Below are positions 36,903-48,432 of a stretch of 64,000 nt of DNA, in pieces. Position 1 is the first letter of the stretch. Each line of letters opens with the position of its first letter. A program made the translations under genes and the position numbers. Source of the stretch: Blastomyces gilchristii SLH14081 (lineage: Eukaryota; Ascomycota; Eurotiomycetes; Onygenales; Ajellomycetaceae); assembly GCF_000003855.2 (NCBI RefSeq), contig NW_003101681.1:1-64000 (forward strand), given 5' to 3'. Under the pieces are notes generated by a model. The model saw only the letters and a program-made list of their open reading frames with translations. It was not told the DNA's origin and ran no database searches.

Positions 36903-39850
36903 ATTCAGTCACACTCACATGATCATGATATAAACCCTAGTCTCATGCAGATTAGTGTGCTGCTAGCATTCACAATTATACAGTCTATCTCTGATCTGGC
37001 TAGCATCTCTCATACACTCTCACAAAGAAACTTCTACTATATTATATCACTCATTCACTAACTTTTTTCATTCTTCAATCATCTTCCTCATCATCATCAT
37101 TATCAAACATTATTATCTTATTCAAGATTTCTGCCTCTCTTCTATTCAATATCTTCTATCTGTTCATCTATCACATTATATGTGTTTCTGGCAATGGCCT
37201 CTCATTCTCACAACAAGTGTTATCATAGTGCTCATATCAGGCAGTTTGTTAGCAGTAAGTGTGACATGTTGTGAAATGCGATCAGGACTTGTTTATCTTC
37301 TAATAATCATCAGAATGTATTATCATGAATAGCACATCTTCTTCATCTTCTTATACACTTTTAATCATTTTTCTTCTCAGTGAGCTTCTGATCATGTCTT
37401 CTGACATGATTTTACATAAACACAGATGCTGATATATTTGTTTTTATTTGTGTAGAATCTTCATACATTGACAGATCTGCATTTATCAATGATAGTGAAC
37501 TCAATGTTGAATCATTGATTGAGAACTTGAAGAATGTAATAATGAAGAAATTGTCTGTATCATGTATAATCAGATCTTTCATATTCTTTTCTGCCTCTTC
37601 TGTCACTGTTTCTCTCTCTGTCACTCTCTCTCAATCTTCTATTCTTAATTCTGTTTCTGATTCTCCTGCTCTCACTATCTCTATTCCTGTAACTCTCACT
37701 CTCACTACTTCTACTCTCTCTGCTTCTGTTATCTCTGCTTTCATTATCAGCTCTTCTCATTTCAAGAAGATATTGTATAGACTTAATGAATCACATTTCT
37801 CAGTATGTACACTCTCACTCTTCTTACCAACTTCTAAAATAATTTATTATACAAAGACTGCATATGATATGACTATCTGAAGCTCAGTCACAGACACTGA
37901 TTATTACATTGATTGTAAATATTTATAATAAGACAATTATTCATTCATATCAGAGAATCATCTCTCTCTTCAACAGTATCAAGATTATAAGTCTTTTTCT
38001 TTTTCATCTTTTCTTTCTAACGCTGATTTTCCTGTTCTTAGAGAAAATTATTATAAGTTTTATTATACATGAAGTTGTGATGTTCACAGATATCAAGAAA
38101 CTTTTCATAATTATTAAATTCAATATTATGAGTACATTCACTCTGATGAATTCCTTTGAGATGATAGATCTGTATCAGCCTATTCTCTAGCATCTGTCAT
38201 CTGACTTCATAATACAGGTGAAGAATATCCATGTTTTCAGAAACAGGAATATGAATATCATACTCTTTTACATCTGTAGATGTGAGGCTTGTATATCTTG
38301 TCTGAGATGTTATTATGAGAATGAGCTGTTCATACACTGTATTGTGCTTTCTGTATTTCTCTATGTCTCTCTCTCTCTTTCTGAGAAGTCTCATATATGT
38401 TGTAATTACATGTACAATTCTAAGATCAGTGAGTGTTTATTCAATAATTGTTACTCTTGTTTTTGCAGTTTCATATACTAACAATAGTTCTTAGTGGCTC
38501 TGGCATCAGAGATCATTTTAATTGAAGATGATAACATCACTGAGACTACTCTCTTCTGCTCTCAAGCTTCTTCTATCACTTGCTCTCTCTTCTCTGTGAA
38601 GAAGATTGTGCATATACTGAGTTATAAGTATTTAACTCTGAGTGACTTCTATCATTATTTATCTGATTCTGTGTCTTCTTCTTCTTTCATTTCTTTCACC
38701 TTTATCTTTCCTGCTCTGACTTCTGATTCTGTGAGTCTCATACTCTTCTTTAATTTTTCTACACATACACATACACATTTCTATATTGGCATTTCAGTCA
38801 ATCTTGCAATAAATAATATTAATGTCATACACAGAGCAGTAGAGTAATCAGAGACATGTACAGCATTATTATAAGAATAGCTTACAGCTCTTAAATCTCT
38901 TACAGATCTTAAGTTTTGAGATTTTCTTTGTTTTTGATGTTTTTCAAATATCATGGCATTGAAAATAGATTAAACATGTCATGTATAAAAATAAATGAGA
39001 TGTGTATAATAACTTTTGTCTTTTTACAGCTGATTCTTACAGTTAATGAGTAATTCTTTATCTCTTTTCTTTTCTTACACTTTTTCTTTGTCTGCTAGTT
39101 ACTACTCTTACATGATCTCTATATAATACAGTGTTCAGTGACTAGATTTAGCAGCTTTCATCTTTTATAATTCTGTCTCACACATTATACTGTCTCTCTT
39201 CACTCACTCAGATCACTACAGTAAACAGCTCATTGAAACTAATCTCACTCAATCTCTGAGCATTCTCAGAGATTGAGATGACTTAGTCTTATACATCTGT
39301 AGATGTTTCAGATAATTCATTCTCTGTTATCTTCATAATTGAACTGATATAAACAGTTGAATTCAAATCTGAATCTCTTTTTCTTCTGCAATCTGACTCA
39401 TATACAAGTCTGTCACTTTGAGACTGCTCTTTACTGTGTTACATCTGCTATCTACAGTGCATTATCATATGATCAGCTACAGTCTTATCACTTATTAAAG
39501 TGTGATATTTATCTGATTTCTTCATTGCTTCTCATTCTTTCCTTATAATCATGAAAAGATTGAAATAAGCAAGATGATCTGATTTATAAGCATCTATGAT
39601 TTCTCTTACTTCATAAGACTTTTTAATTATAAGTCTCTTCTTTTTCAACACTGATAATAGTGCTGCAGATAATTATAATTCACTCAGATCTTGCACATTT
39701 CTCTTTATAAAATGTGAATCATTTATTAAGTTGTATATGACTCATCTCTCTGATTCTTTCAATGTGTATGTTTTCAGAGAATGTGATTTGAGTATTTTAT
39801 AGAGCTTAAATTATCTAGATTAAAACATCTCAGAACCCTCATTGCATACA
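36903..39850 (-). other. G2a post-integrase region with Arg/Ser-rich frame and antisense frames
   Basis: Nearly 3 kb lie between the pol end and the 3' LTR, more than gypsy elements usually have. On the sense (minus) strand 37560-37760 is open and Arg/Ser-rich (start MRRADNESRDN), and 38197-38394 is open (start MRLLRKRERD). On the antisense (plus) strand 37515-37880, 37909-38190, 38218-38481 and 38494-38847 are open. The first and last are Ser/Thr/Leu/Val-rich, and 38494-38847 matches 31118-31498 of G2b over its length. Extra ORFs after pol, some antisense, are known in other gypsy lineages; here function is unknown and composition could explain the openness. Confidence 0.55.
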
Positions 39851-39855
39851 AGAAC

Positions 39856-42800
39856 TTATATTTTCATCTTGAGACTTGGTTTCTTAACTAGTGAGTCTTG
39901 TATTCTTTTTGATTGAATTGCTTGATTCAGGAGTAACTCATTAGCTGTCACACATGTATAACTAATCTCTTTCAATCTTGATTCTGTGTCTGCAACTGCT
40001 GTGTCTACAACTGTTGCATCTGCAACTATTGTTCCTGCTGTATTCACAACTGATGCATCTGCAACTACTGTTCTCTCTCTCACCTTTTTCAAAGCATTCT
40101 TCAGAATGCGCGGATGCAATCCATACAACAGATAAAATAGTGAACACTTGAAGACTGCATGCTGTCAAATCCGCGTGGCTAATAGCTAGACTGACCGTGT
40201 GACCGTGTCTTAGACCAGGACCAGATTTTTTGATAGTCTCATTACCAATTCAACCGATCCCATTACACAGTTTTAACATTAGATAGTAGTCTCATACTGT
40301 CTAAGTAAGACTTACTGTCTACTCTTATCACATTTTTCAAATGAGATCATGATTTTTACTTCTCAATTTAAATTATTTTTATTACTTTAAATGACTTTAA
40401 ATCTTTTTTAAGTGTTATCAAAAAGTGTTACTTTTTAAAAAATTAAAAATAGTCTAAAAAAAACCTTAAAATGTCTAAAAATAGTAACTTTATGCCAAGA
40501 ATGAGACTAAATGAGATTAAATGAGATCACTTTTTCATTTTTTTCAAGTCATGATTTCATTTTAAGATCTCATATATAGTCACTTTGCATGTTTTTTTAA
40601 TGACTAGTCCCAGCGGGATTGACGCCAAGAAATGTATGAGACCAGATCAAATGAGATAAAACATGAAATTCATGGTCCCGGCGGCCAGTCTACTAATAGC
40701 ATCTGTCCGAGATATTCATCTTATAGTCTCATAGACTTGCTCACTAGATATTTCATTAGCATGTTACTCAAGATTTCATCCAAGTATTTCACTTTTTTAT
40801 TCATTTGCAGATGATATGACATTGTTCTACAATATCTTGTCTATAACTAGCTTATAAAATGCCTCACTGCTTCTTCTACAAGGTTTGCATCATTATCAGT
40901 TAGAATCTCACATAGTATTTCATAGTTGACATAGATCTCATTATATAGAAACTTCATCACTATCTTCTCTATCATCTCTGAAACTGCTTTCACAACTGAT
41001 CAGTCAGTAGCATAGTCAATAGCAGTGATTATTCAATAATTTCTATTTAATATTTACAGTAATATATCTATGAGATTCATCTCTCATTATTTAAACAGTT
41101 GTATTATACATTTCATCTGATATTACACTTTCTCATATTCTAATCCTTTCTTAGATTCTTTCATGACCTGACAATTCAGACACTTGTGAGTGTATGTCTG
41201 AATGTTCTCAGTCATGCTTAACCAGTACACTCTTGATTTAAGTACACTCATGAGTTCAGAGCTTTCTAAGTGACTGAATTTCTTGTACATATAAGTCACT
41301 AAGTCATGTCTAAATGAATGTTCTAGATAGAGAGCTTTTACATATTCTAGATCATAATAAAGCATAATATCATTTTTTAATTTCTTCAGCTTGAAGTTTG
41401 AAAGCATCTCTTCTACTACTTTCACAAGATACTTATCATCTGATATCTTGCTATTCTTTAAGTAAGAGATCATTATATTCACTTATTCTAATTCCTTATA
41501 TTCTCTCAGTGTGTTTAATACAAACTTCTCTTATATCTAATTCACAGAATTCTCACTCATGAAATCAGATCTGTAACTGATTATATCAGATATCACAGTA
41601 TCTGATCTCTTTCAGTATTTAATATTAAGATTGTACACTTGAAACTCTGAGATTCAATGTACTAAGTATTTGAAAGATTTCATCATCAATTGTAGATAGA
41701 TAAGGCTTTTATAATTCATAATCACTGTTATTATATACTCATTGACAATATATCTATCTCATAACATCAGTGTGTACTTGATTACTAGTAATTTCTTTTC
41801 ATATACTGAGTAATTGAGCTCAGCATCTGATAGTTTTCTACTATTATATATCACTGAGTGCAGCTTGCTGTTCTTACTCATCTGTAGAAGAGCATCTCTG
41901 ATAGCTCATTCAGATACATTTATCTTAATATAGAAAGATTTATCATGATCTGATTAAATAAGCACTGAGAATATTATTACACATTTTCTCAGTGTGAGAA
42001 AAGCCTTCTTATACACAGTATTTCAGATGATTGAATGAAACTTCTTCTTTCACAGATTTGTATTCATTTCTCTTAAGAGATCTGAGAGTGATGCAGATAT
42101 TCATATAAAATTCTTGATGAATCTGCAGTAATATAAGATTAACTCAAGAAACTATTATATATAATATACATTTCTCAGTCATGACTAATTTACTATGATA
42201 TTCAATTTCTCTGAAATGAAATGTATAGTCATTACTCACTACATATTCTTTAAACTTCAACTCTTTCATTTTAAACACACACTTTGTTGATTTGATATAG
42301 AGCTTATACTCTGTCAGAGTTATAAACACTTTATTAAGATACTTCAGATATTCATTATATAAGTTTGAAAAGACTAGAATATTATTATGCTATACAAGAT
42401 ATAAGATTTTATTCAGTTTATAAAGAATTGTATTCATTATCATTTGAAAGATGATAGATGCATTTATCAGACTGAATAATATTATCAGAAATTCAAACTT
42501 CTCTTATTATATATTAAATATAGTTTATAATACTGACAGTTCATCTACACAGATGTGCCAGTATTCTGAGAGAAGATTGATTTTCAATAGATATCAGATA
42601 TTTTCAACTGTATTCAACTGTTGTTGAATTCATAGCAGTGAATATTCATTCTTGATTATAAGCTTATTAAGTGTTTGATAATTGATACACATTCATCACC
42701 CTTCACTCATCTTTTTCATAAATAGTACTGAAAAGCCTCACATACTTGATAAGAATTATATAAGACTATATTCTAGAAGATCTGTGATCTGACTCTTCTA

Positions 42801-43650
42801 TTCTTCAAGATATGTTTGTGACAGAGAGTACATATTCTGATTGACTGGTTTCATGTTCTTCGTATTAATCTCATATATGAATTCTCATTTCAGTGACAAT
42901 TTCAGTGAAAGATCTGTTTGAAAAACCTTTCTATACTTCTTCAGAAGCTTCTTCATACACTTGTTCTTCTATATATTCTTTATCTTGATTTTCTCTACTT
43001 TCAGATTCTGTATAACATACAAAATACTTTCAGATGAGATCTTGTAAATCATTCTCTTTGCTTATTAATATGTAAGCAGATTTAACTCTTCTATATCAGA
43101 GGCATAAAATGTTCTTCTTATATCAGTTGATAGAATTGTATAAACTGTTTTCTTCTTATCAGTCAACTGTATATAATATGTACATCATTGAATCTGCAGA
43201 TTGAATCTTTGAAATTAATCAAGTCTGAGAATAAGATTATATTTCACATTCTGCAGCTCTTACACTTAAATATAGCAAGATTATTCTCTGAGATGTAAGA
43301 GAACTCTTACTCTTACAGATGATATTAAATATCAGTTATCAGACAATCTTATATATCAGAGATTCTTGACTCAGCAGACCTCTTTCAGTCTTCAGATTAT
43401 ATAATTATTAATATATTATATAGACACTTCTGTATTCACTAACACTTTTACAGCTATCTCTCAATTCTTACTCAAGTGCTCTTTATACATTAACATTTCA
43501 GGTCTTAAGATATTGAGATAAGTGTTCACTTCATTCTCACTCACATTTCAGTCAGAAGCCTGCTTTCCTTCTAATATTCACAGAATTCAGAGAGTCATCT
43601 AACATGAGTATCTCTTTCACTTTAAAGACTTTTCATAGAATATCAGTGAG
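39856..43650 (-). pseudogene. G2a pol (protease, reverse transcriptase, RNase H, integrase), degraded
   Basis: Minus strand. Protease is inferred near 43300-43600, reverse transcriptase about 42000-42950 and RNase H about 41650-41950, by order and partial similarity. The integrase zinc-binding domain is the clearest part: open at 41123-41482, with YLEHSFRHDL, KKFSHLESSELM and HKCLNCQ, all His and Cys present. The core runs to about 40120 and is split by the MITE at 40187-40692. The C-terminal part is open at 39856-40128 and begins MYGLHPRILKNALKK. It carries a Val/Ala-rich repeat not found in G2b. Confidence 0.85.
40187..40692 (+). mobile_element. hAT-type MITE copy 3 (506 bp), in G2a integrase
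   Basis: Ends are TAGACTGACCG and CGGCCAGTCTA. It is flanked by a perfect 8-bp duplication, CTAATAGC, at 40179-40186 and 40693-40700. G2b gives the empty site (CTAATAG once near 29865), so the insertion and the 8-bp length are proven by comparison. It keeps many CC and CG sites and is among the youngest-looking copies. Confidence 0.95.
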
Positions 43651-43699
43651 TATCTCTGAGCTCACTGATTCTGCTAGTTTTTTAACTCTCTTGACTATG

Positions 43700-45302
43700 T
43701 ATACTGTGTGCAATCTTTTACATCATGATTTTAGTGTCTGCAGTTGAAGCAAGCTTAATACTTATAATATCAAGATTTTCACTCAGAGAATCTCTTTTTC
43801 AGAGAATTCAGTGCTTTAGTAATAGTATTCAAATCTAGATTCATCACATTCAGATGTGTGACTTGTATTATAGAAGTCTGATTATCTGTTCTCTGTTAAG
43901 ATATACTTAATTACAGTTTTTTCTATTACAGTTGACTCACTTGTTTCTATATAATAAGAATGTTATATGCTTTCTTCACTGTGTCTGACTATGAGATTAA
44001 GCATTTCTATTTCACTCTTAACTCAAGTATAAGATTATGAATAAAGATCTATAAATAGAAAGATGTTGAAAGCTCTTCATTTAATAGAAGATAGTATAAA
44101 CTGAAGTATATGAAGTATGATGTAAGATTACTTACTTATCTACACTCAGTGAAGTATTTATAACACTTATTTTATACATTCACTTTCTCAAAGTTATACA
44201 AGATTCATTTGAAAAACTCATTCTATATTTGTGAGAATGAATATTATTTCAAGTCTGTAAGATTCATCTTTTTATCAGATATTCATAATAACTTCACTTT
44301 TCTGCATAGAAACACAGCAGATCTTAAGACTTATTAAAATTCTATTAACTGTCTGTCTGTAAGTTCATATTCAATTCAATAATATAATTACATCTGACTT
44401 AGTCAGCTGATTACAGTATTATTTTTTCAGTCATTATTGAAGCTTAATAGCTCTAACAGATCTCTCAGCTTAATGTATTTCATGTTCAGATTCTCATCCT
44501 GTGCAGTGATCTCGGATATGTGTATACTTCTGAAGAGATTATGAATAATTGTAATAAGATCTTCAGATTCAGTATAGTTATCTATCTGTGTAAATATTCA
44601 ATCTCTCACTGCAGATCTAAGATCTGGTTTTCTCTATTCTTATTGATGATAGTGATTACATCAGTGAAGCTCTTTATAATGAATACTTGATTTACAGCAA
44701 ATGTCAATTGTTGTTTAACTTCTTTCTCAGCCTGTCACTGTGTACACAAGGTCTCAATTTCATTTAGAATCCTTGTACATGTACAGAGCTTTGATTTCAG
44801 TTCAGCAGTCTTAGTTACTTTTCTTACTGCTTTGAGTAAATCCTCTGAGAGATTCTGCATATTTTTCAGTTCAGATAGCAGAGAAGAGTGTTCATATTAG
44901 CTAGAAGAGATGTTTATTTCAGTGATTTCTTATTGATTGTACAATGTCTATTATTATATTATTATATGATTTCTGTTATCATTATACAACTTCAGTGATA
45001 ATCACTCTTCTTTTTATTCTTCTTTTGAGTAGAGAGTAAACTTCTTTGAATCTGGTTTATCACTCACATTCTCTTTCTCACACCTCATCTGTTCACATAT
45101 CATACATGGCATTCACCTGAGTATAGAGTTTTTCTTCAACAAGTGAAGTAATATCAATCAGATGCTCTTTCACTCACTGCTCTTTGTATGCTATCTTTTG
45201 AGGTGTTTTTAGAACCACACTGGCATGATAACTACAAATTGCTTTGTAGACAGAATTATCATGCTCTGAAGAAGCCTGCACTTCTTACTGATTTTTAGAC
45301 AT
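43700..45302 (-). pseudogene. G2a gag with CCHC zinc knuckle, degraded
   Basis: The first ATG after the 5' LTR is the complement of 45300-45302, only 9 bases from the LTR, and starts MSKNQ. The frame can be followed through TGA/TAA breaks: EVQASSEHDNSVYKAICSYH, EHLIDITSLVEEKLYTQVNA. The nucleocapsid knuckle at 43708-43751 reads CFNCRH, TAA for Gln, NHDVKDC: C-x2-C-x4-H-x4-C complete. Gag packages the element RNA. The close start leaves almost no room for a primer-binding site before gag. Confidence 0.85.
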
Positions 45303-45311
45303 GCTATCAGA

Positions 45312-45477
45312 TGTGATTCAAAGGTTGCTTGAGCCTGTGTACAATTACAGGTGTACACTGGCTTCTTATATACATTATCTAAATTAATTAGTGGCTGCTA
45401 GAGCCTCTTTACATTCGTAAGTGTGTTCAGAAGCAGCCGTGTTATTATCCGGCAGTCGTATATTCTTCCGAATCACA
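45312..45477 (-). repeat. G2a 5' LTR (166 bp)
   Basis: Partner of 36723-36888, with the same TGTGATTC/GAATCACA ends. On the minus strand it starts TGTGATTCGGAAGAATATACG and carries a TATATAAG box. It keeps a few CG sites that the 3' LTR has lost, and the reverse holds elsewhere, so the two LTRs mutated separately after insertion. Confidence 0.92.
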
Positions 45478-45481
45478 ACAT

Positions 45482-46519
45482 TATAGTGATTTGTGAATCA
45501 TGATTATTAAATATATATATATATATTATTTCTGACATTCATTACAACTTGTACAATAATTTTTGAAAACTTAAAATTAATTTCAATTGTTAATAATTAT
45601 GAATTTATAACTAACTAATATAAAAAGAAAAAAACTTTTTCTACTTATTATCTTTCTTCTCTTTCTCATTCTTCTTATCATTCTTCATAATTCACTTCTT
45701 ATTCTCATTCTTCTTCTTCTTCTTCTCATCTGAGATGATAATCATCTTAAAATCTTTCTTCACTATCTTCTCAGAGAAGAGTTTCTACTGCTCTCTCTCA
45801 GTCAGATCAATCTGTATTTTAAAATCCAGCATTTTCTGATCTACTGTCTTGAGTTCTATCTCAGTGATAAGCAGATTAACATGCTCAGAGAGCAGAGCTG
45901 TCTTCTTAATATTCTGAAATATGAAGCATATTCAAGATCTGAATAAAATCTTAATCTTCTTCTTCTCTGCTAGCTTCTACTAATCAATTAGAGAACAGAA
46001 GTATTATTAAAAATTATTATCTCTTAATAAATAAAAAACTTATTAGTTTTAACTTCTTTATCTTCTGTTTTAACACTCTCTTAATCTTCTTCTACTACTG
46101 CTTATTTATAGTAATACTTTTCTTCTCTCTTTCTCTGTTTATCTTAGTCTTAAATCATTCTCAGAACTTCTTCTGATCTTACTACTACTGTATGAGACTC
46201 TTCACTGTCTTCTTTTTCAATCTCTCACAGACAGTGCTATTCACATTGTTTCTATACTTAATTCAGTCTAAATCTATCAGAAGTATTACTTAAAATTATT
46301 ATCATTCTACTCTCTTACAGAGTCTCTTCAAGGCATTATAACATATCTTATAATCTGTTTTCTCTTACTTAAATGCCTTCTTCTTCTCTTTTGTCAATCT
46401 GTCACAGTGCTCACGCGCCTTGATGATTCACAGAACTGCAGAATATTTAAAGAGAGATAATATAATTAATTTCAGTGAGTGTTAAAGAAGAATAAAGGCA
46501 GAAGAAGCAGCTAGAAATA

Positions 46520-46581
<62 letters not shown>

Positions 46582-46593
46582 GTAATAGTGATG

Positions 46594-46640
<47 letters not shown>

Positions 46641-47880
46641 AATGAAAGAAGAAGTACATTGAAATATATTACTGACTTATCAAATATAGAGAGACTTAAA
46701 GAAAATATTAATCACTTTCAGAGATGTACAGAAACAGCTACAGTGTTACATAGTAATATTATCTTCATTCAATGCATGCACTGTTGATATTCTTTATATA
46801 CAGTTATTATATAATCTGTATCAGAGATAGATGTAGAAAACAGATCTTTTTTACTAGAATAAATAATTACAGTAATTCTCTGTTTTCATATTATAAAGAT
46901 AAGTTATTCTCATTTCTTTCATCTCTCTTTTCTCTTCTTCAATCAATCACTAATTTCAAGCTGATATGAAAACTATTAAAACACTCTCAGAAACTCTCAA
47001 ATTGAAAAGTATAGATTAATTAAATTTTAAATGCAGAAGAAATTAAATTATCTTCTATAGATTCAATTATTGATTCTCTTCTTAAATAAAACAGCAGTTA
47101 CATTCTCTCTCTCTCTCTCTCAACTAAATAAAATATGATCTGTGAAAAGTGAGTATTATGCTAGATTATAATAATCAACACAGTCTCAGCATGCAGAGCT
47201 GTATACATGCAGTGTATACTTACCTGAGAGACTGTGTAAGTTGCAAACTAGCAGCAGTATCTCAGAGAGAGTTATACAGTGTGAGAAAGCTATAACTCTC
47301 AGTCACATATATAGAGAGTGAATTCCTACAGTAAGTGCATGTGCATTGTATGAAAGTAATACTTTTAAATAACACTCAGTCTCTGATATTATGAAAATAG
47401 AGTCTCTCTGTGAGATCTGTTTTTATTAAAAGTCAGAAAATCTTAGATTCTTTAAGATTATCTTCACACATCTTATCTGTGAAATTAGTGAGAAGAATAA
47501 TCAATTTCAGTGTTCTACTCTTAATATTATTTAAGTAGTAGCAGAGTTCACTCTGATCATACTTTTTAAGTGTATGTTTTCTAATTATTCACATTTATAC
47601 AGATATATACTGATTATTTATTAGATAATATTAAGATAATAACTTATTACAGCTGTGTTATTCTCACTGTAAGAGATATATAATTAATAATAAATATTGT
47701 AAAGACTCTGAGAAGTAAGTATTTTAAAGATACTATAGCTCTGTGATCTTGATTTCTTTTTTTATTTTTCTTTTTTATTTTTCATTATGATTTTTTTCTT
47801 GTTTTTATTTTATTTTTTATTTTTTTATTTTTTTTTTGTATGTTATATTTTTTTTATAATTAAAATTATATGAATTATAA
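45482..47880 (-). other. hAT internal arm without recognised gene
   Basis: This is the remainder of the hAT element on the side where the transposase N-terminus would lie. On the minus strand 45620-45960 holds a Lys/Glu-rich frame (for example LLSEHVNLLITEIELK, DEKKKKNENKK) that could be a coiled-coil tail; I do not recognise it. Two diverged copies of GAAGTATTA(C/T)TTAAAATTATTATC lie near 45988 and 46279. A long triplet repeat is at 46516-46644, a CT repeat at about 47105-47122 and a T-rich stretch at 47755-47870. Confidence 0.5.
46516..46644. repeat. (TAA)n microsatellite
   Basis: More than 100 bases of nearly pure AAT/ATA triplets with a few G interruptions. It translates as a poly-Tyr run on the minus strand (46447-46659), which is not a gene. 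TAA tails end the LINE and SINE in this window, so it may have grown from such a tail, but no element body is visible beside it. Confidence 0.9.
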
Positions 47881-48211
47881 GCCCTGATGGCCGAATGATT
47901 AATGCAGCCACCTGATAGTGCCTTGGCATAGGAAATCAAGGCACGTGAGTTTGAAACCCGCAGAGAATACATTAAATCCGGAAGTCAAGCACCTCAGGTT
48001 TCTAATAAATACAGAGGTGTACAAATCACTTCAATGAATCACTCTATGTTTCTGAGCTGGGAAGTTATTATCGAATGTATCTAATTGTCACTTCTTTGTA
48101 TTTTCCTATGTTCTTGTTATCTTGATGTGATCTCAACACCTGTATTTTCATCTGTATAACTAACACTTCACCTGTATTTAACATCACGCAAGGACTCATC
48201 ATAAGCTAAGA
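47881..48211 (+). mobile_element. SINE copy 1, tRNA-derived, 3' tail lost
   Basis: The 5' part folds like a tRNA with a long variable arm: acceptor-like GCCCTGA, box A TGGCCGAATGATTAATG (about 47888-47904), a stem CCTTG/CAAGG, and box B AGTTTGAAACCC (about 47949-47960). These are RNA polymerase III internal promoter elements of a Ser/Leu-type tRNA. The body (CAAGCACCTCAGG onward) matches the second SINE. The similarity ends near 48211, before the tail. It lies within the hAT element. It is a transposon, not a working tRNA gene. Confidence 0.85.
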
Positions 48212-48432
48212 TCAGAATGAAAATGTAACTAAGAATTTAAACATATTCTTTATCTGAGACTAGATTTTTATTTGAAAAGTGAAGCTGAAATCTTTAATAT
48301 TTGAAATAACATGATTTGAAATCAATATAATGAACATAAATTATAATCAGAAGTAATGCTTTTAGGCAATATAATAACTGTACAGTTTAATTCTGGTCTC
48401 AGACACGGTTACACGGTCAGTCTACTCAAGAT

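Larger units (their letters stand above)
36723..45477 (-). mobile_element. Full-length gypsy G2, copy a
   Basis: The limits are two 166-bp LTRs in the same orientation (36723-36888 and 45312-45477), each with TGTGATTC at one end and GAATCACA at the other. A 4-bp direct repeat, ACAT, flanks the element (36719-36722 and 45478-45481). Gag and pol read on the minus strand, so the right LTR is the 5' LTR. Total length is 8755 bp including a MITE (40187-40692). It lies inside the hAT transposon. This is the only LTR element in the window with both LTRs. Confidence 0.93.
33675..48424 (-). mobile_element. Autonomous hAT transposon, interrupted by G2a and a SINE
   Basis: The two ends are 14.75 kb apart but belong together. 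The left end reads TAGACTGGCTGGCAGAAC, the right end ACACGGTCAGTCTA, and both are flanked by the identical 8-mer CTCAAGAT (33667-33674 and 48425-48432). The left 105 bases and right 32 bases match the MITE family. Inside, on the minus strand, is a hAT transposase (34080-36270). Removing G2a with its duplication and the SINE leaves about 5.66 kb, a normal size for a hAT element. It inserted into G3, whose frame reads through if the element is removed. Confidence 0.9.

Noticed and set aside
37515..38847. Strong call of antisense membrane or secreted proteins in G2a.
   Set aside because: The strand is CT-rich, which gives hydrophobic and Ser-rich stop-free frames by composition. Kept only as an open question.
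46447..46659. A Tyr-rich protein of 70 residues.
   Set aside because: It is the translation of a TAA microsatellite.
47881..47960. A functional tRNA-Ser or tRNA-Leu gene.
   Set aside because: The acceptor ends do not pair into a proper stem, box B is degenerate, and the sequence continues into a body repeated at 49553. It is a SINE head.
33675..48424. A giant cargo-carrying transposon of 14.75 kb.
   Set aside because: The extra length is explained by a full-length G2 element with its own duplication plus a SINE; no cargo genes remain.
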